Shown one piece after another: positions 37,296 to 48,179 of a stretch of 64,000 nt of DNA. Within the stretch, counting starts at the first letter, position 1. The number at the start of each line of letters is the position of its first letter. Location: positions 594,476-658,475 of the forward strand of contig CANJRX010000001.1 of the NCBI GenBank assembly GCA_947476895.1. The letters are read 5' to 3'. The notes under the pieces were generated by a model. It worked only from the letters and a program-made list of their open reading frames with translations, was not told where the DNA came from and did no database searches. Origin of the DNA: Fidelibacterota bacterium (GTDB lineage Bacteria > Pseudomonadota > Alphaproteobacteria > Rhodospirillales > Rhodospirillaceae). The translations under genes were made by a program, and so were the position numbers.

Positions 37296-38399
37296 TTATT
37301 CCATCACGATTTCGACGCGGCGGTTCTGGGGTTCTTTGACGCCGTCGCCGGTGGCGACGAGCGGCTCAGATTCACCTTTGAACGTCACGATAACTTCGCT
37401 GTCACGGAAGCCCATCTTTACGAGGGCGGCCTTCACAGCAACCGCGCGGCGTTCAGACAGAGCCAAGTTGTAGGCTGGCGTGCCGGACGTATCGGCGTGA
37501 CCGGTAGCGCGGATCACAGCCTTGCCGTTCTTCTTCGCGTAATCAGCAGCTTCTTGGACGATCTTCGAAGCATCGGCGCGCAGGTTGGCGCGGTCAAAGT
37601 CGAAGAACACCAGGAACTTCTGCGGGACCGGCGGCGGCGGCGGAGCGGTAGGAGCCGGCGGCGGCGGGGGCGGCGGGGGCGGCGGGGGCGGCGGCGGCGG
37701 AGCAGCAGCCGTCTGTTGCATTTCCGGCTCTTGGCCGAAGTTGAAGCGCACGCCTACGAGCAGGTTGTGGCTGTGGTCGTTGTGACGGCTGATGTACGAA
37801 CCAGTCGGCACGCTGTGGAACTTGTTGTTGAACGTGTTGATGTAGCGGTATTCGACAAAGCCGTCGACGCTGTCGCTGAACGGATGCGTCAAGCCGGCGA
37901 TGGCCTGCCATTGGTAGGTCGAATCACGATCGTTGAACAACGGTGTTCCGGCCGGGAACGTCGGCAAATTTACGCCGGTCTGAACGTTCTTCCACTTGTT
38001 CCAACCCACGCCGATACCAGCACCGACATAGGGACGAAGGCTGTCGCTGTCACCGATGTCGAACAGCACGTTGCCCATGAAGCCCATGACGCGCTGGTGA
38101 CCGGTAGCAGCCGCGCCGGCGACGTCGTTGACGCCAGCGTTACGGTAGTTGAATTCGAATTCGGTGCGTGCGCCCGAAGACCAAGCGTAACCGATTGCAC
38201 CCGAAAGGATGTAACCCATATCGAAAGTCGCTTCAGTGCTGACAATCGGTGCCGGCGAAGGACGGTTGATGTTAACGCCTGAGTCTTGGGGAAGGCTCAA
38301 ACCGCCGCCAAAGCTGAGGTAGGGACCTTCGGCATAAGCCGAAGAAGACATCGCTACTCCGGCGACAGCCGCCAAAAGTGCGAGTTTGATTTTGTTCAT
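37296..38399 (-). CDS. OmpA family outer membrane protein
   Basis: An outer membrane porin-like anchor, 367 aa. A signal peptide (LALLAAVAGVAMSSSAYA) is followed by an 8-stranded barrel region (about residues 25-215, with repeated aromatic-ended strands and GFVEYRYINTF). Then comes a linker of about 20 Pro and Ala, and a C-terminal OmpA domain that binds peptidoglycan (KFLVFFDFDRANLRADA, RATGHADTSGTPAYN, NRRVEIVM). ATG 38399 (MNKIKLALL) is the start; the longer frame adds 40 unrelated residues. The Pro run is encoded by a GC-only repeat prone to length change. Confidence 0.94.
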   Translation of the reverse strand: MNKIKLALLAAVAGVAMSSSAYAEGPYLSFGGGLSLPQDSGVNINRPSPAPIVSTEATFDMGYILSGAIGYAWSSGARTEFEFNYRNAGVNDVAGAAATGHQRVMGFMGNVLFDIGDSDSLRPYVGAGIGVGWNKWKNVQTGVNLPTFPAGTPLFNDRDSTYQWQAIAGLTHPFSDSVDGFVEYRYINTFNNKFHSVPTGSYISRHNDHSHNLLVGVRFNFGQEPEMQQTAAAPPPPPPPPPPPPPPPAPTAPPPPPVPQKFLVFFDFDRANLRADASKIVQEAADYAKKNGKAVIRATGHADTSGTPAYNLALSERRAVAVKAALVKMGFRDSEVIVTFKGESEPLVATGDGVKEPQNRRVEIVME

Positions 38400-38539
38400 G
38401 TTGAACTCCAGATGGTGTTGATCGCGTACAGGGGTCTTTGTCAGCGCTTGTTTGACGGTGCAACCATGGCGAGGTATGCCGCCGCTCGCAAGGACATCAA
38501 AAGCCAAATTTCCAAACAATTTGAATGTGTTGCAATTCT

Positions 38540-38567
38540 ACTATAGGTAGTCTCGCATGCGCAGCAA
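38540..38567 (-). promoter_or_regulatory. Candidate sigma-70 promoter for the OmpA-like gene
   Basis: On the minus strand, TTGCTG (38567-38562), a 16-base spacer and TATAGT (38545-38540) point towards the gene, implying a leader of about 130 bases. The remaining gap (to 38717) shows no gene. Confidence 0.45.
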
Positions 38568-38717
38568 CGCACAAGGGGGATAACGCAGAAGCGGCGTAAA
38601 AGTTCGCGCGCCAGTGGTTTTATTTCGAAAAGAGATTCATTTTTGCCTGCTGGGAGGCAGGGCAGTTACAAATGAAGGCGGGGTCAATTGCACGACTCGA
38701 CCGCTTAAACCTGCGAA

Positions 38718-40136
38718 TCAGCCGACGACTTTGCCCGGATTCATCAGATTCGCCGGGTCGATGGCCTGTTTCAGGCGGCGCATCAGGTCCAATTCCACCG
38801 GATCTTTGTAGTGCTTCATCTCTTCGACCTTGAGCAGGCCGATGCCGTGCTCGGCCGAGATTGAGCCATTCATGCCAACGACGATGTCGTGCACGACGCG
38901 GTTCATGTCTTCCCAGTTCGCGAGATAGGCTTTGGTATCCGCGCCGACCGGCTGCGAGATGTTGAAGTGGATGTTGCCGTCGCCGAGATGACCAAATGGC
39001 ACCGGCCGCACGCCCGGGAATTTCTGCTGAACCGCGGCCATGCCGTCGGCGATGAACTGCGGCACGCGGCTCACCGGCACCGAGATGTCGTGCTTGATGC
39101 TGCCGCCTTCGTATTTCTGGGCTTCCGGCAGCGACTCACGAATGCGCCACAGGTTCTTCTGTTGTTCGACACTTTCAGCCACGACAGCATCGGCGATGAT
39201 GCCCTCTTCAAAAGCTGACTCTAAAAGTGCCTCGAAGCTGCCGCGCACGGTGACATCGGGGCGCGAGCTGGAAAATTCGGTCAGCACATACCAGGGATGA
39301 GGCGCACCGAAGGGATCGGTCACCCCGGCGATGTGTTTTGCGCACATCTCAAGGCCAATGCGGGGAATCAGCTCAAAGGCCGTGACCGCGTCGCCCGATA
39401 GCGCCCGTGCGCGATTGAGCAGTTTTGTCGCATCTTCAAGGTTACTCAGCGCGCATAGCGCTGTGGCTTTCTCGACGGGGCGCGGGAAAAGCTTCAAGAC
39501 GGCGCCGGTGATGATGCCCAGCGTGCCTTCAGCGCCGACGAACAGGTGGCGAAGCGCGTAGCCGGTGTTGTCTTTGCCAAGTGCCCGCAAGCCGTTCCAG
39601 ATGCGGCCGTCGGGCAGAACAACTTCGAGACCCAGAACCAAATCGCGCGCGTTGCCGTAGCGCAGAACGTTGATGCCGCCGGCGTTGGTCGCGAGATTGC
39701 CGCCAATCTGGCAGCTGCCTTCCGCGGCGAGGCTTAAGGGAAACAAGCAGCCGTTTTCATCGGCCTTCTTTTGTACGTCGGCAAGGATGCAGCCGGCCTC
39801 TACCGTCATGGTGAAGTTGACCGGGTCCACGGCGCGCACTTTATTCATGCGGCCCAAATTGATGATAACTTCGCTGGCGTCTTCTCGTCCCACCGCGCCG
39901 CCGCAAAGGCCGGTGTTTCCGCCTTGCGGCACGATGGCGATGTTCGCTGCCGCGCAGGCCGTGACAATCGCGGCGACTTCGGCGGTCGTGCTCGGGCGCA
40001 ACACCAGCGCTGCTTTGCCCTGATAAAGGCCGCGCTCTTCGTGCAGGTAAGGCGCCATGCCCGCCGGATCGGCGATACAGGCGGCAGCGCCGACGATCTC
40101 GGCTAAACGGTCACGTAAGGATTGATCTAAGGGCAC
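38718..40136 (-). CDS. FAD-binding oxidase, GlcD/D-2-hydroxyacid dehydrogenase family
   Basis: A 472-aa flavoenzyme of the VAO/GlcD family. The N-terminal FAD-binding PCMH domain has VPQGGNTGLCGGAVG near residue 75. The C-terminal FAD-linked oxidase domain has GHLGDGNIHFN and the characteristic end AEHGIGLLKVEEM and IDPANLMNPGKVV. Such enzymes oxidise D-lactate, D-2-hydroxyglutarate or glycolate; the substrate cannot be assigned by eye. The start is GTG 40136. It stands apart from its neighbours. Confidence 0.9.
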   Translation of the reverse strand: MPLDQSLRDRLAEIVGAAACIADPAGMAPYLHEERGLYQGKAALVLRPSTTAEVAAIVTACAAANIAIVPQGGNTGLCGGAVGREDASEVIINLGRMNKVRAVDPVNFTMTVEAGCILADVQKKADENGCLFPLSLAAEGSCQIGGNLATNAGGINVLRYGNARDLVLGLEVVLPDGRIWNGLRALGKDNTGYALRHLFVGAEGTLGIITGAVLKLFPRPVEKATALCALSNLEDATKLLNRARALSGDAVTAFELIPRIGLEMCAKHIAGVTDPFGAPHPWYVLTEFSSSRPDVTVRGSFEALLESAFEEGIIADAVVAESVEQQKNLWRIRESLPEAQKYEGGSIKHDISVPVSRVPQFIADGMAAVQQKFPGVRPVPFGHLGDGNIHFNISQPVGADTKAYLANWEDMNRVVHDIVVGMNGSISAEHGIGLLKVEEMKHYKDPVELDLMRRLKQAIDPANLMNPGKVVG

Positions 40137-40214
40137 GGGGGTTAGCCTCGAATGGAACGCAATACGGCAGTCTATTAAATCGCGGCGCTTATATATAGAG
40201 CGGGATGAACCCGT

Positions 40215-41156
40215 CTAGCCCCTCGGAGCTGCGGCCCGCGCCAGGCGGTCATTGATGGCAATGCCGATCCCCGTAGACGGAATAGGGGCAACGGCTATGG
40301 CTTTGAATTTCGATGCATCATCCAGCGTGCGCAACATGGCGAACAGATTGGCGGCGGCTTCGACAAGATCGCCCGTCTGGCTCAGGTTGAGCGTCGCCGC
40401 GCCCGGCCCGAAGCCCAACAAGGCTTCGCCCACCGTCGCTTGGGTCGTATTCAGACGTAACGGCAACGCGGGCGCGTAGTGGCTGGCGAGCTGGCCCGGC
40501 GACTTCGGCGCGGCGGGGTCTTCGTGCGAAATCTTCACCGGCCCGATAACGGCGGCAATCTGTTCCGCCGTGATGGCGCCGGGGCGCAAAATCGTCGCAA
40601 CTTCTTCGCTGAGATCAAGCACGGTGGATTCCAAACCAACCCGGCAAGCGCCGCCGTCGATGACGAGATCGACTTTAGCGCCGAGAGATGAGTCTACGTG
40701 CTTGGCCAAAGTCGGGCTGACGGTTCCCGAGGCATTGGCGCTGGGCGCAGCCAGGGGCCGACCGACCGCACGCAGAAGATCTTGCGCGACTTTATGATCG
40801 GGCATGCGCAAAGCGATAGTGTCGAGACCCGCAGAGACTAACTCGGATGCGGGGCAATTTTTGCTTCGGCGCAATACCAGCGTCAGCGGACCCGGCCAGA
40901 AAGCGGCGCTCAGTTTTTCAAAGCGCGCGTCGGTGTCAGCGAGCTTCGCGACCCAGCCGCGCTCGGCCACATGAACAATCAGCGGATTGAACGATGGCCG
41001 GCCTTTGGCAGCAAAGATGCGCGCAACGGCTTTGCCATCGGTAGCGTCGCCGCCCAGGCCGTAAACCGTCTCGGTGGGGAAAGCGACGAGGCCGCCGTTC
41101 TGTAAAATGCGGGCACCTTCCGCGACGCTTTCAACGTTCGCAGCGACAACGCTCAC
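40215..41156 (-). CDS. sua5: Threonylcarbamoyl-AMP synthase (Sua5/YrdC)
   Basis: It makes threonylcarbamoyl-AMP from threonine, bicarbonate and ATP for tRNA t6A modification. The YrdC domain (about residues 1-200) has VAFPTETVYGLGGDA, KGRPSFNPLIVHV, PLAAPSANASG and TILRPGAIT. A further C-terminal Sua5 domain makes 313 aa. The start is GTG 41156, overlapping the cysQ stop by 3 bases, so the two are coupled. Confidence 0.94.
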   Translation of the reverse strand: MSVVAANVESVAEGARILQNGGLVAFPTETVYGLGGDATDGKAVARIFAAKGRPSFNPLIVHVAERGWVAKLADTDARFEKLSAAFWPGPLTLVLRRSKNCPASELVSAGLDTIALRMPDHKVAQDLLRAVGRPLAAPSANASGTVSPTLAKHVDSSLGAKVDLVIDGGACRVGLESTVLDLSEEVATILRPGAITAEQIAAVIGPVKISHEDPAAPKSPGQLASHYAPALPLRLNTTQATVGEALLGFGPGAATLNLSQTGDLVEAAANLFAMLRTLDDASKFKAIAVAPIPSTGIGIAINDRLARAAAPRG

Positions 41157-41932
41157 AACAGACCTTCGGCGAGGAAGCGGCCGTTAAGGAAGTCGGGTTT
41201 TTTGTACTTCATCTCGACACCGTCGAAATTATGTACACGTCCGCCGGCAGCGCGTACCACCGCATGTCCCGCGCCGATGTCCCACTCGCAGGTGGGACCA
41301 AAGCGCGGATAAAGATCGGCGATGCCTTCGGCCACCAGGCAGAATTTCAACGACGAGCCGATGACGACTTTGTCCGACACCTTGTACTTGGCGAGGAACG
41401 GGTCCATCAGCTCGGGCACTTCATGGGATTTGCTGCCGGTGATCACAACCTCGCCGCGGCGCGGGCGCACGGAAATCTGTTTGGCTTTCCCGTTACGCCA
41501 GACTTCGGCGCGGCGCTCATCTTCAAAAATGACCCCAACATAAGTCTCGGCGCGCACGGGGGCGTGCACGATGCCAAACACTGGCACGCCTTCCCAGACC
41601 AGGGCGATGTTGACCGTAAAGTCGTCGCCGCCTTTGATGAATTCCTTGGTGCCGTCTAGGGCGTCCACCAGCCAGAAACTATCCCCGTCGAATTTCGGCG
41701 GCTGTCCGGCCGCGACGCGCTCTTCTGCGACAATCGGGAACAGGGGGCTTAAGCGCTCCAGCTCCGTGGTGATGATGCCTTCGGCGATTTGGTCGGCTTC
41801 GGTCACCGGGGACTTGTCATTTTTGGCCATGACCTCGAAGCCGCGTTTGCGCACCTCAAGCGTGGCCCGCCCGGCGGCTTCCGCCACGGGCAGCAAACGG
41901 TCGGCCCAAGTATTGAGCAAAGTGAAGTCCAT
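41153..41932 (-). CDS. cysQ: 3'(2'),5'-bisphosphate nucleotidase CysQ
   Basis: An inositol monophosphatase-fold enzyme that hydrolyses PAP from sulfate assimilation. SPVTEADQIAEG, the metal-binding FWLVDALDGTKEFI, and the C-terminal CEWDIGAGHAVVRAAGG are visible. About 259 aa from ATG 41932; a GTG three codons earlier is possible and neither start has a clear Shine-Dalgarno. It is divergent from pepA. Confidence 0.93.
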   Translation of the reverse strand: MDFTLLNTWADRLLPVAEAAGRATLEVRKRGFEVMAKNDKSPVTEADQIAEGIITTELERLSPLFPIVAEERVAAGQPPKFDGDSFWLVDALDGTKEFIKGGDDFTVNIALVWEGVPVFGIVHAPVRAETYVGVIFEDERRAEVWRNGKAKQISVRPRRGEVVITGSKSHEVPELMDPFLAKYKVSDKVVIGSSLKFCLVAEGIADLYPRFGPTCEWDIGAGHAVVRAAGGRVHNFDGVEMKYKKPDFLNGRFLAEGLL

Positions 41933-42048
41933 GCGGCGCACAACATAACGCGGGTGAACGCTTTGTCCACTGGGCGGGCTGTGCAGGGGAGGTTAAGCTC
42001 CCTATATCAAAGTCCTTCATCCGATCCCTTAGTGCTGGAATCACCGCC

Positions 42049-43518
42049 ATGAATATTACGTTCTCCAAGATTTCTGTCCCCACCCAAGGCGTTGTTGTTC
42101 TGGGCGTGCCTGAGGGCGGCAAGCTAGGTGCCGCCGCGGCGAAGCTCGATAAACAAACCCGCGGCACGTTGAGCCGCGCCATGAAGACCGCGGAATTCAC
42201 CGGCAAGCGTGAGAAGTCTCTGGTGATTATCGCGCCTACGGGCACGAAGGTGACGCGCATCATATTGATGGGACTTGGCAGCCCCAAGACCCTCGACAAT
42301 GTCGCGGCGGAACGCATTGGCGCGGTGATTTACGATCTGGTCTCGAAAGACCCGAACGTGACGGCGGTTCTGGAAAACACGGATGGCGCACTGGCCGCGC
42401 ACGTCGCCGGCGGTGTTGCGCTTAAATCCTATCGCTTCGCCAAGTACCGCACCAAAGAAGACAAAGACGCCAAACCGAAATTGAAGTCGGTCGACGTGCA
42501 GTGCGACTCACCCAGCGACGCGAAGAAGCAGCATGTGGCGGTGGAGGCCGTGGTGGACGGCGTGTTCTTCACACGCGATGTCATCACCGAGCCGCCGAAT
42601 GTGATCTACCCGGAAAGCTTCGTCGCGCGGGCGAAGGAACTGACGAAAGACGGCGTCAAAGTTGAAGCCCTCGGCGAAGCCGCCATGAAGAAGCTCGGCA
42701 TGGGCGCGTTACTCGGTGTCGGCCAAGGCTCGGTACGTGAATCGCAATTGCTGGTGATGCGTTGGGATGGCGCCAAGGATAAATCCACCGATCCGATTGT
42801 CATCGTCGGCAAGGGTGTGACCTTTGATACCGGCGGCATCAGTTTGAAGCCACCTGCCGGTATGTGGGACATGAAGTGGGATATGGGTGGTGCGGGCGTG
42901 GTCGTCGGCCTTATGCGCGCCCTCGCACGCCGCAAAGCCAAAGTGAATGTTGTCGGCCTCTGCGGTCTTGTTGAAAACATGCCTGACGGCAATGCGCAGC
43001 GCCCCGGCGATGTCGTCACGTCCATGTCGGGACAAACCATCGAAGTGCTCAACACCGACGCCGAAGGCCGCCTGGTGCTGGCCGACGTGCTTTGGTATGC
43101 GCAACAGCGCTTCAAGCCCAAAGCCATTGTCGACCTCGCGACGCTCACGGGCGCCATTATCGCAGCGTTGTCGGAACACTACGCCGGTATCTTCTCGAAC
43201 AACGACGATCTCTCGGCGAAATTGATTGCAGCTGGTCAGGCCGTGAGCGAACGCCTGTGGCGTCTGCCCATGGGCGACGAATACGACCGCGATATAAAAT
43301 CACCCATCGCCGATATGAAAAATATCGGTGGCGGCCGCGCGGGCAGCATCACCGCGGCGCAATTCCTGCAGCGCTTCATCAAAGATGTGCCTTGGGCGCA
43401 TCTAGATATCGCGGGCGTGGTCTGGAACGAGAAGGGCACAGCCCTGGCCCCCGGCGGTGGCACGGGCTACGGCGTGCGGCTGTTGAACCGGTTTATTGCT
43501 GATAATTATGAGGCCTAG
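42049..43518 (+). CDS. pepA: Leucyl aminopeptidase PepA
   Basis: A cytosolic M17 metallopeptidase, 489 aa, that removes N-terminal residues from peptides. The N-terminal macro-like domain is followed by the catalytic domain with metal ligands in VGKGVTFDTGGISLKP, WDMKWDMGGAG, and NTDAEGRLVLADVLWY (signature). The C-terminus is GVRLLNRFI. In other bacteria PepA also binds DNA. Small hairpins follow the stop (AGCTTTC/GAAAGCT at 43517-43553 and CCCGGC-GAA-GCCGGG at 43558-43572). Confidence 0.96.
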   Translation: MNITFSKISVPTQGVVVLGVPEGGKLGAAAAKLDKQTRGTLSRAMKTAEFTGKREKSLVIIAPTGTKVTRIILMGLGSPKTLDNVAAERIGAVIYDLVSKDPNVTAVLENTDGALAAHVAGGVALKSYRFAKYRTKEDKDAKPKLKSVDVQCDSPSDAKKQHVAVEAVVDGVFFTRDVITEPPNVIYPESFVARAKELTKDGVKVEALGEAAMKKLGMGALLGVGQGSVRESQLLVMRWDGAKDKSTDPIVIVGKGVTFDTGGISLKPPAGMWDMKWDMGGAGVVVGLMRALARRKAKVNVVGLCGLVENMPDGNAQRPGDVVTSMSGQTIEVLNTDAEGRLVLADVLWYAQQRFKPKAIVDLATLTGAIIAALSEHYAGIFSNNDDLSAKLIAAGQAVSERLWRLPMGDEYDRDIKSPIADMKNIGGGRAGSITAAQFLQRFIKDVPWAHLDIAGVVWNEKGTALAPGGGTGYGVRLLNRFIADNYEA

Positions 43519-43582
43519 CTTTCGTTAGCGAGCATAGCGAGCTTAAGAAAGCTGGCCCCCGGCGAAGCCGGGAAAGTAGCCG

Positions 43583-43879
43583 TTACTGCTTCGTGTGCGG
43601 GGCGATCTTGTAGGCGTAGACCTGATCAGCGTCGCGTTTGAGCGAGTCATCGCCTTTGGCGCCCAGGTCGACGAAGAACTCCGCCACACCTGCGGCCTGG
43701 ATTTCGCTCTCGGCTTCGCGGTAAAGGCCCTTATCGACGCCGTTCTTGAATTTGTGCGTATTGAACAGCGCGGTTTTGGCGTCCGGCGCGGTGCCGACGC
43801 ACCATTCCTTATACTTACCGCCGTATTTGCGGATGAATTCCTGGAAGTCGTCGAGGATTTCCGACTTGGTCTTGGGCAT
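43583..43879 (-). CDS. Small hypothetical protein
   Basis: A 98-aa soluble protein without signal peptide or membrane segment; I do not recognise the family. It is acidic/basic mixed and probably helical (SEILDDFQEFIRKYGGKYKEWCVG), with one Cys and a segment ALFNTHKFKNGVDKG. It starts at ATG 43879. It is convergent with pepA and divergent from the DUF1015 gene, and base usage is like its neighbours, so it is probably a genuine gene. Confidence 0.7.
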   Translation of the reverse strand: MPKTKSEILDDFQEFIRKYGGKYKEWCVGTAPDAKTALFNTHKFKNGVDKGLYREAESEIQAAGVAEFFVDLGAKGDDSLKRDADQVYAYKIAPHTKQ

Positions 43880-44049
43880 GGATCACTCTCGTAAGGTGAA
43901 GCAGTTCGCCAGAACATAACCATAGGTTACAAAGCTGCCAAAGGTATTTTTCAGGACAGCCCTGACCCAAGCGGACGTTGCCGCAGGATCATCCAAAGGC
44001 TAAACACGGGCCTCTTTATTGCTTGGCTTTATTGTCTGGAGTCACCCTC

Positions 44050-45282
44050 TTGGCCACTTTGATTCGCCCCTTCGCCGGCCTGCGCCCGGTTCCCGCCCAA
44101 GCCGCCAACGTCGCGGCGCCGCCCTACGATGTTTTGAACACCGAAGAGGCGCGGGCCCGCGCGGCCGGCAAGGCCAACAGCTTCCTCCATATCTCCAAGC
44201 CCGAGATTGATTTGCCTGAAGGCACCGATCCCTATGCGAAGGCGGTCTACGACAAGGGCTTTGAGAATCTGAAGCGCATGATTGCGGACGGCGTGCTGAC
44301 GCGCGACACGAGCCCGCATTACTACGTCTATCGCTTGAAGATGGGCGACCATGTGCAGACCGGTTTTGTGGGCGCCGCCTCCGTCGCGGCTTACGACATC
44401 AACCGCGTACGCAAGCACGAATACACGCGTCCCGATAAAGAAGACGACCGCGTGCGCCAGATCGAAGCGCTGAACGCGCAGACCGGTCCGGTGTTGCTGG
44501 CGTACAAAGCCAATCAAGACGTACAAGCCATCATCGATGGCGTTGCTAAGGGCGCGCCCTTATACGAAGTCACCGCCGATGACGGCATTGTGCACACCAT
44601 CTGGCGCATGGATGACGCGGCGGCCATCGACAAGCTGACCAAGCTGGTCGATGCCATGAACGCGCTTTACATCGCCGATGGTCATCACCGCTCTGCGGCG
44701 GCTTCGCGCGTCGCGGCGGCACGCCGCGGCAAAGGCAAAGGCGACAACGCAGAATATTTCCTGGCCGTGGCTTTCCCCCACGATCAGATGCGCATCTTCG
44801 ACTACAACCGCGTGATCAAAGATTTGAACGGCCTCGACAAAGACGCGTTCCTCGCCAAGGTGAAAGAACGCTTCGACGTGAAACCGGCGAACGCGCAAGT
44901 TAAGCCTGATAAACCGACGCGGTTTGGCATGTATATCGACGGCGCGTGGTATCAGCTGGATATCCACGCCAAATACATTCCGGCCAGCGATCCGGTGGCG
45001 AGCCTGGATGTTAGCTTGCTGCAAGACAACTTGATCACGCCGGTCTTGGGCATCTCTGACCCGCGCCGCGATAAGCGCATCGATTTCGTCGGCGGCATTC
45101 GCGGGCTCAAGGAACTCGAAAAGCGCGTCAATTCCGGCGAGATGAAAGTAGCCTTCGCGCTGCATCCCACGACGCTGGTGCAGTTGATGGCTGTGGCCGA
45201 TGCCGATCAGGTGATGCCGCCCAAGTCGACGTGGTTCGAGCCCAAACTGGCTGACGGTCTCGTCAGTCACGTTCTGGACTAA
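44050..45282 (+). CDS. DUF1015 family protein
   Basis: A protein of about 410 aa belonging to DUF1015: N-terminal IRPFAGLRPVPAQAANVAAPPYDVLN, central IADGHHRSAAASRVAAAR, and a C-terminal RIDFVGGIRGLKEL. The biochemical function is not established. The open frame starts at 43978, but the conserved sequence begins right after TTG 44050, which has GGAG eight bases upstream, so I use that start. It ends 11 bases before miaA. Confidence 0.86.
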   Translation: MATLIRPFAGLRPVPAQAANVAAPPYDVLNTEEARARAAGKANSFLHISKPEIDLPEGTDPYAKAVYDKGFENLKRMIADGVLTRDTSPHYYVYRLKMGDHVQTGFVGAASVAAYDINRVRKHEYTRPDKEDDRVRQIEALNAQTGPVLLAYKANQDVQAIIDGVAKGAPLYEVTADDGIVHTIWRMDDAAAIDKLTKLVDAMNALYIADGHHRSAAASRVAAARRGKGKGDNAEYFLAVAFPHDQMRIFDYNRVIKDLNGLDKDAFLAKVKERFDVKPANAQVKPDKPTRFGMYIDGAWYQLDIHAKYIPASDPVASLDVSLLQDNLITPVLGISDPRRDKRIDFVGGIRGLKELEKRVNSGEMKVAFALHPTTLVQLMAVADADQVMPPKSTWFEPKLADGLVSHVLD

Positions 45283-45293
45283 AGAGGGCTCGA

Positions 45294-46232
45294 TTGAGCC
45301 TCACGCCGCGCGTCATTGTCGTCGCTGGGCCAACAGCGGCGGGTAAGTCCGCGCTGGGGATCGCGATTGCCGAAGCGTTCGGCGGCGTCATCATCAACGC
45401 CGATAGCCAGCAGCGTTATGCTGATCTCCGCATTCTGACATCGCGTCCGTCGGAAGCCGACGAAGCGCGCGTGCCGCATCGTTTGTTCGGGGATCTTACC
45501 GCATCCGAAAACGGCTCCGCTGCCGAGTGGGCCGTCAAAGCCGCTGCCGAAATCGAAACAGCGACAGCCGCCGGAAAACTTCCGATCCTTGTGGGCGGCA
45601 CCGGACTTTATTTCCGCGCGCTGATGGAGGGCCTGAGCGATATGCCGTCCATCGCGCCCGAAGTCCGTGCGGCCGCGACGGCATTGCGCGAAGACATTGG
45701 CGCGGCCGCATTTCATGCGCGCCTCGCCGAACGCGATCCGGTGTCCGCCGCGCGGCTGAACCCCGCCGATACCCAGCGCGTGCTCCGGGCCTGGGAAGTT
45801 ATTGAGGGCACCGGCAAACCCCTCAGCACCTGGCAGCAGACTCCGGCCACGCCGCCTCTCAAGGCCACATACTTTGGCATCGTTGTTCTCCCGCCCCGGG
45901 ACCAGCTTTACGCCGCTTGCGACGCCCGGCTGGAGCACATGATTGCCGAAGGAGCCCTGGATGAGGTCAAAAAGCTACTCGACGGGGGGCTAAAACCCGA
46001 CTTTGGAGCTGCAAAAGCGCTTGGGGTCCCGGATTTGGCCGCTTTTTTGCGCGGAGAGAGGGGTTTGGAGGACGCTTTAACGCTGGCCCAGACAGCGACC
46101 CGCCAGTATGCAAAACGGCAGATGACTTGGTTCAGAAATCAGTTTAATGCGGATTTAACCCTAAGTAAGAAACTTTCGGAAAGCTTAATGCCTGAAATCT
46201 TTTCGAATATTCGTCGTTTTTTGTTGACCTGA
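45294..46232 (+). CDS. miaA: tRNA dimethylallyltransferase MiaA
   Basis: It adds dimethylallyl to A37 of tRNAs reading UNN codons. The P-loop GPTAAGKSALG is near residue 12, followed by NADSQQRYADL, VGGTGLYFRAL, LNPADTQRVLRAWEV and the C-terminal TRQYAKRQMTWFRNQ. 312 aa from TTG 45294, with AGAGGG upstream. The last codons run into the probable ilvB promoter. Confidence 0.95.
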   Translation: MSLTPRVIVVAGPTAAGKSALGIAIAEAFGGVIINADSQQRYADLRILTSRPSEADEARVPHRLFGDLTASENGSAAEWAVKAAAEIETATAAGKLPILVGGTGLYFRALMEGLSDMPSIAPEVRAAATALREDIGAAAFHARLAERDPVSAARLNPADTQRVLRAWEVIEGTGKPLSTWQQTPATPPLKATYFGIVVLPPRDQLYAACDARLEHMIAEGALDEVKKLLDGGLKPDFGAAKALGVPDLAAFLRGERGLEDALTLAQTATRQYAKRQMTWFRNQFNADLTLSKKLSESLMPEIFSNIRRFLLT

Positions 46233-46252
46233 TCCAAACCCGCGACTAGGTT
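46224..46252 (+). promoter_or_regulatory. Candidate promoter for ilvBN
   Basis: TTGACC (46224-46229, five of six to consensus), a 17-base spacer and TAGGTT (46247-46252) overlap the end of miaA and point to ilvB. The -10 is weak. Confidence 0.45.
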
Positions 46253-46263
46253 CCGCCTCACAA

Positions 46264-46308
46264 GCCCGCCTTTAAGCCCCGTTTTTGGGGTTTTCGGGGC
46301 GGGCCTTT
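46264..46308 (+). terminator. Leader hairpin upstream of ilvB (terminator or attenuator)
   Basis: An outer stem GCCCGCC (46264-46270)/GGCGGGC (46298-46304) encloses GCCCC-GTTTTT-GGGG and is followed by CTTTGATT. It may end miaA transcripts or attenuate ilvBN. I found no branched-chain-rich leader peptide in front of it. Confidence 0.5.
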
Positions 46309-46332
46309 GATTGAGGAATAGGATTTACGGCC

Positions 46333-48153
<1,821 letters not shown>

Positions 48154-48179
48154 GCGTCAATAAAGTAAGGCAGAATATC

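Noticed and set aside
37640..37705. Poly-Gly/poly-Pro repeat as a separate element
   Set aside because: It is the coding sequence of the proline linker between the barrel and the peptidoglycan-binding domain of the OmpA-like protein.
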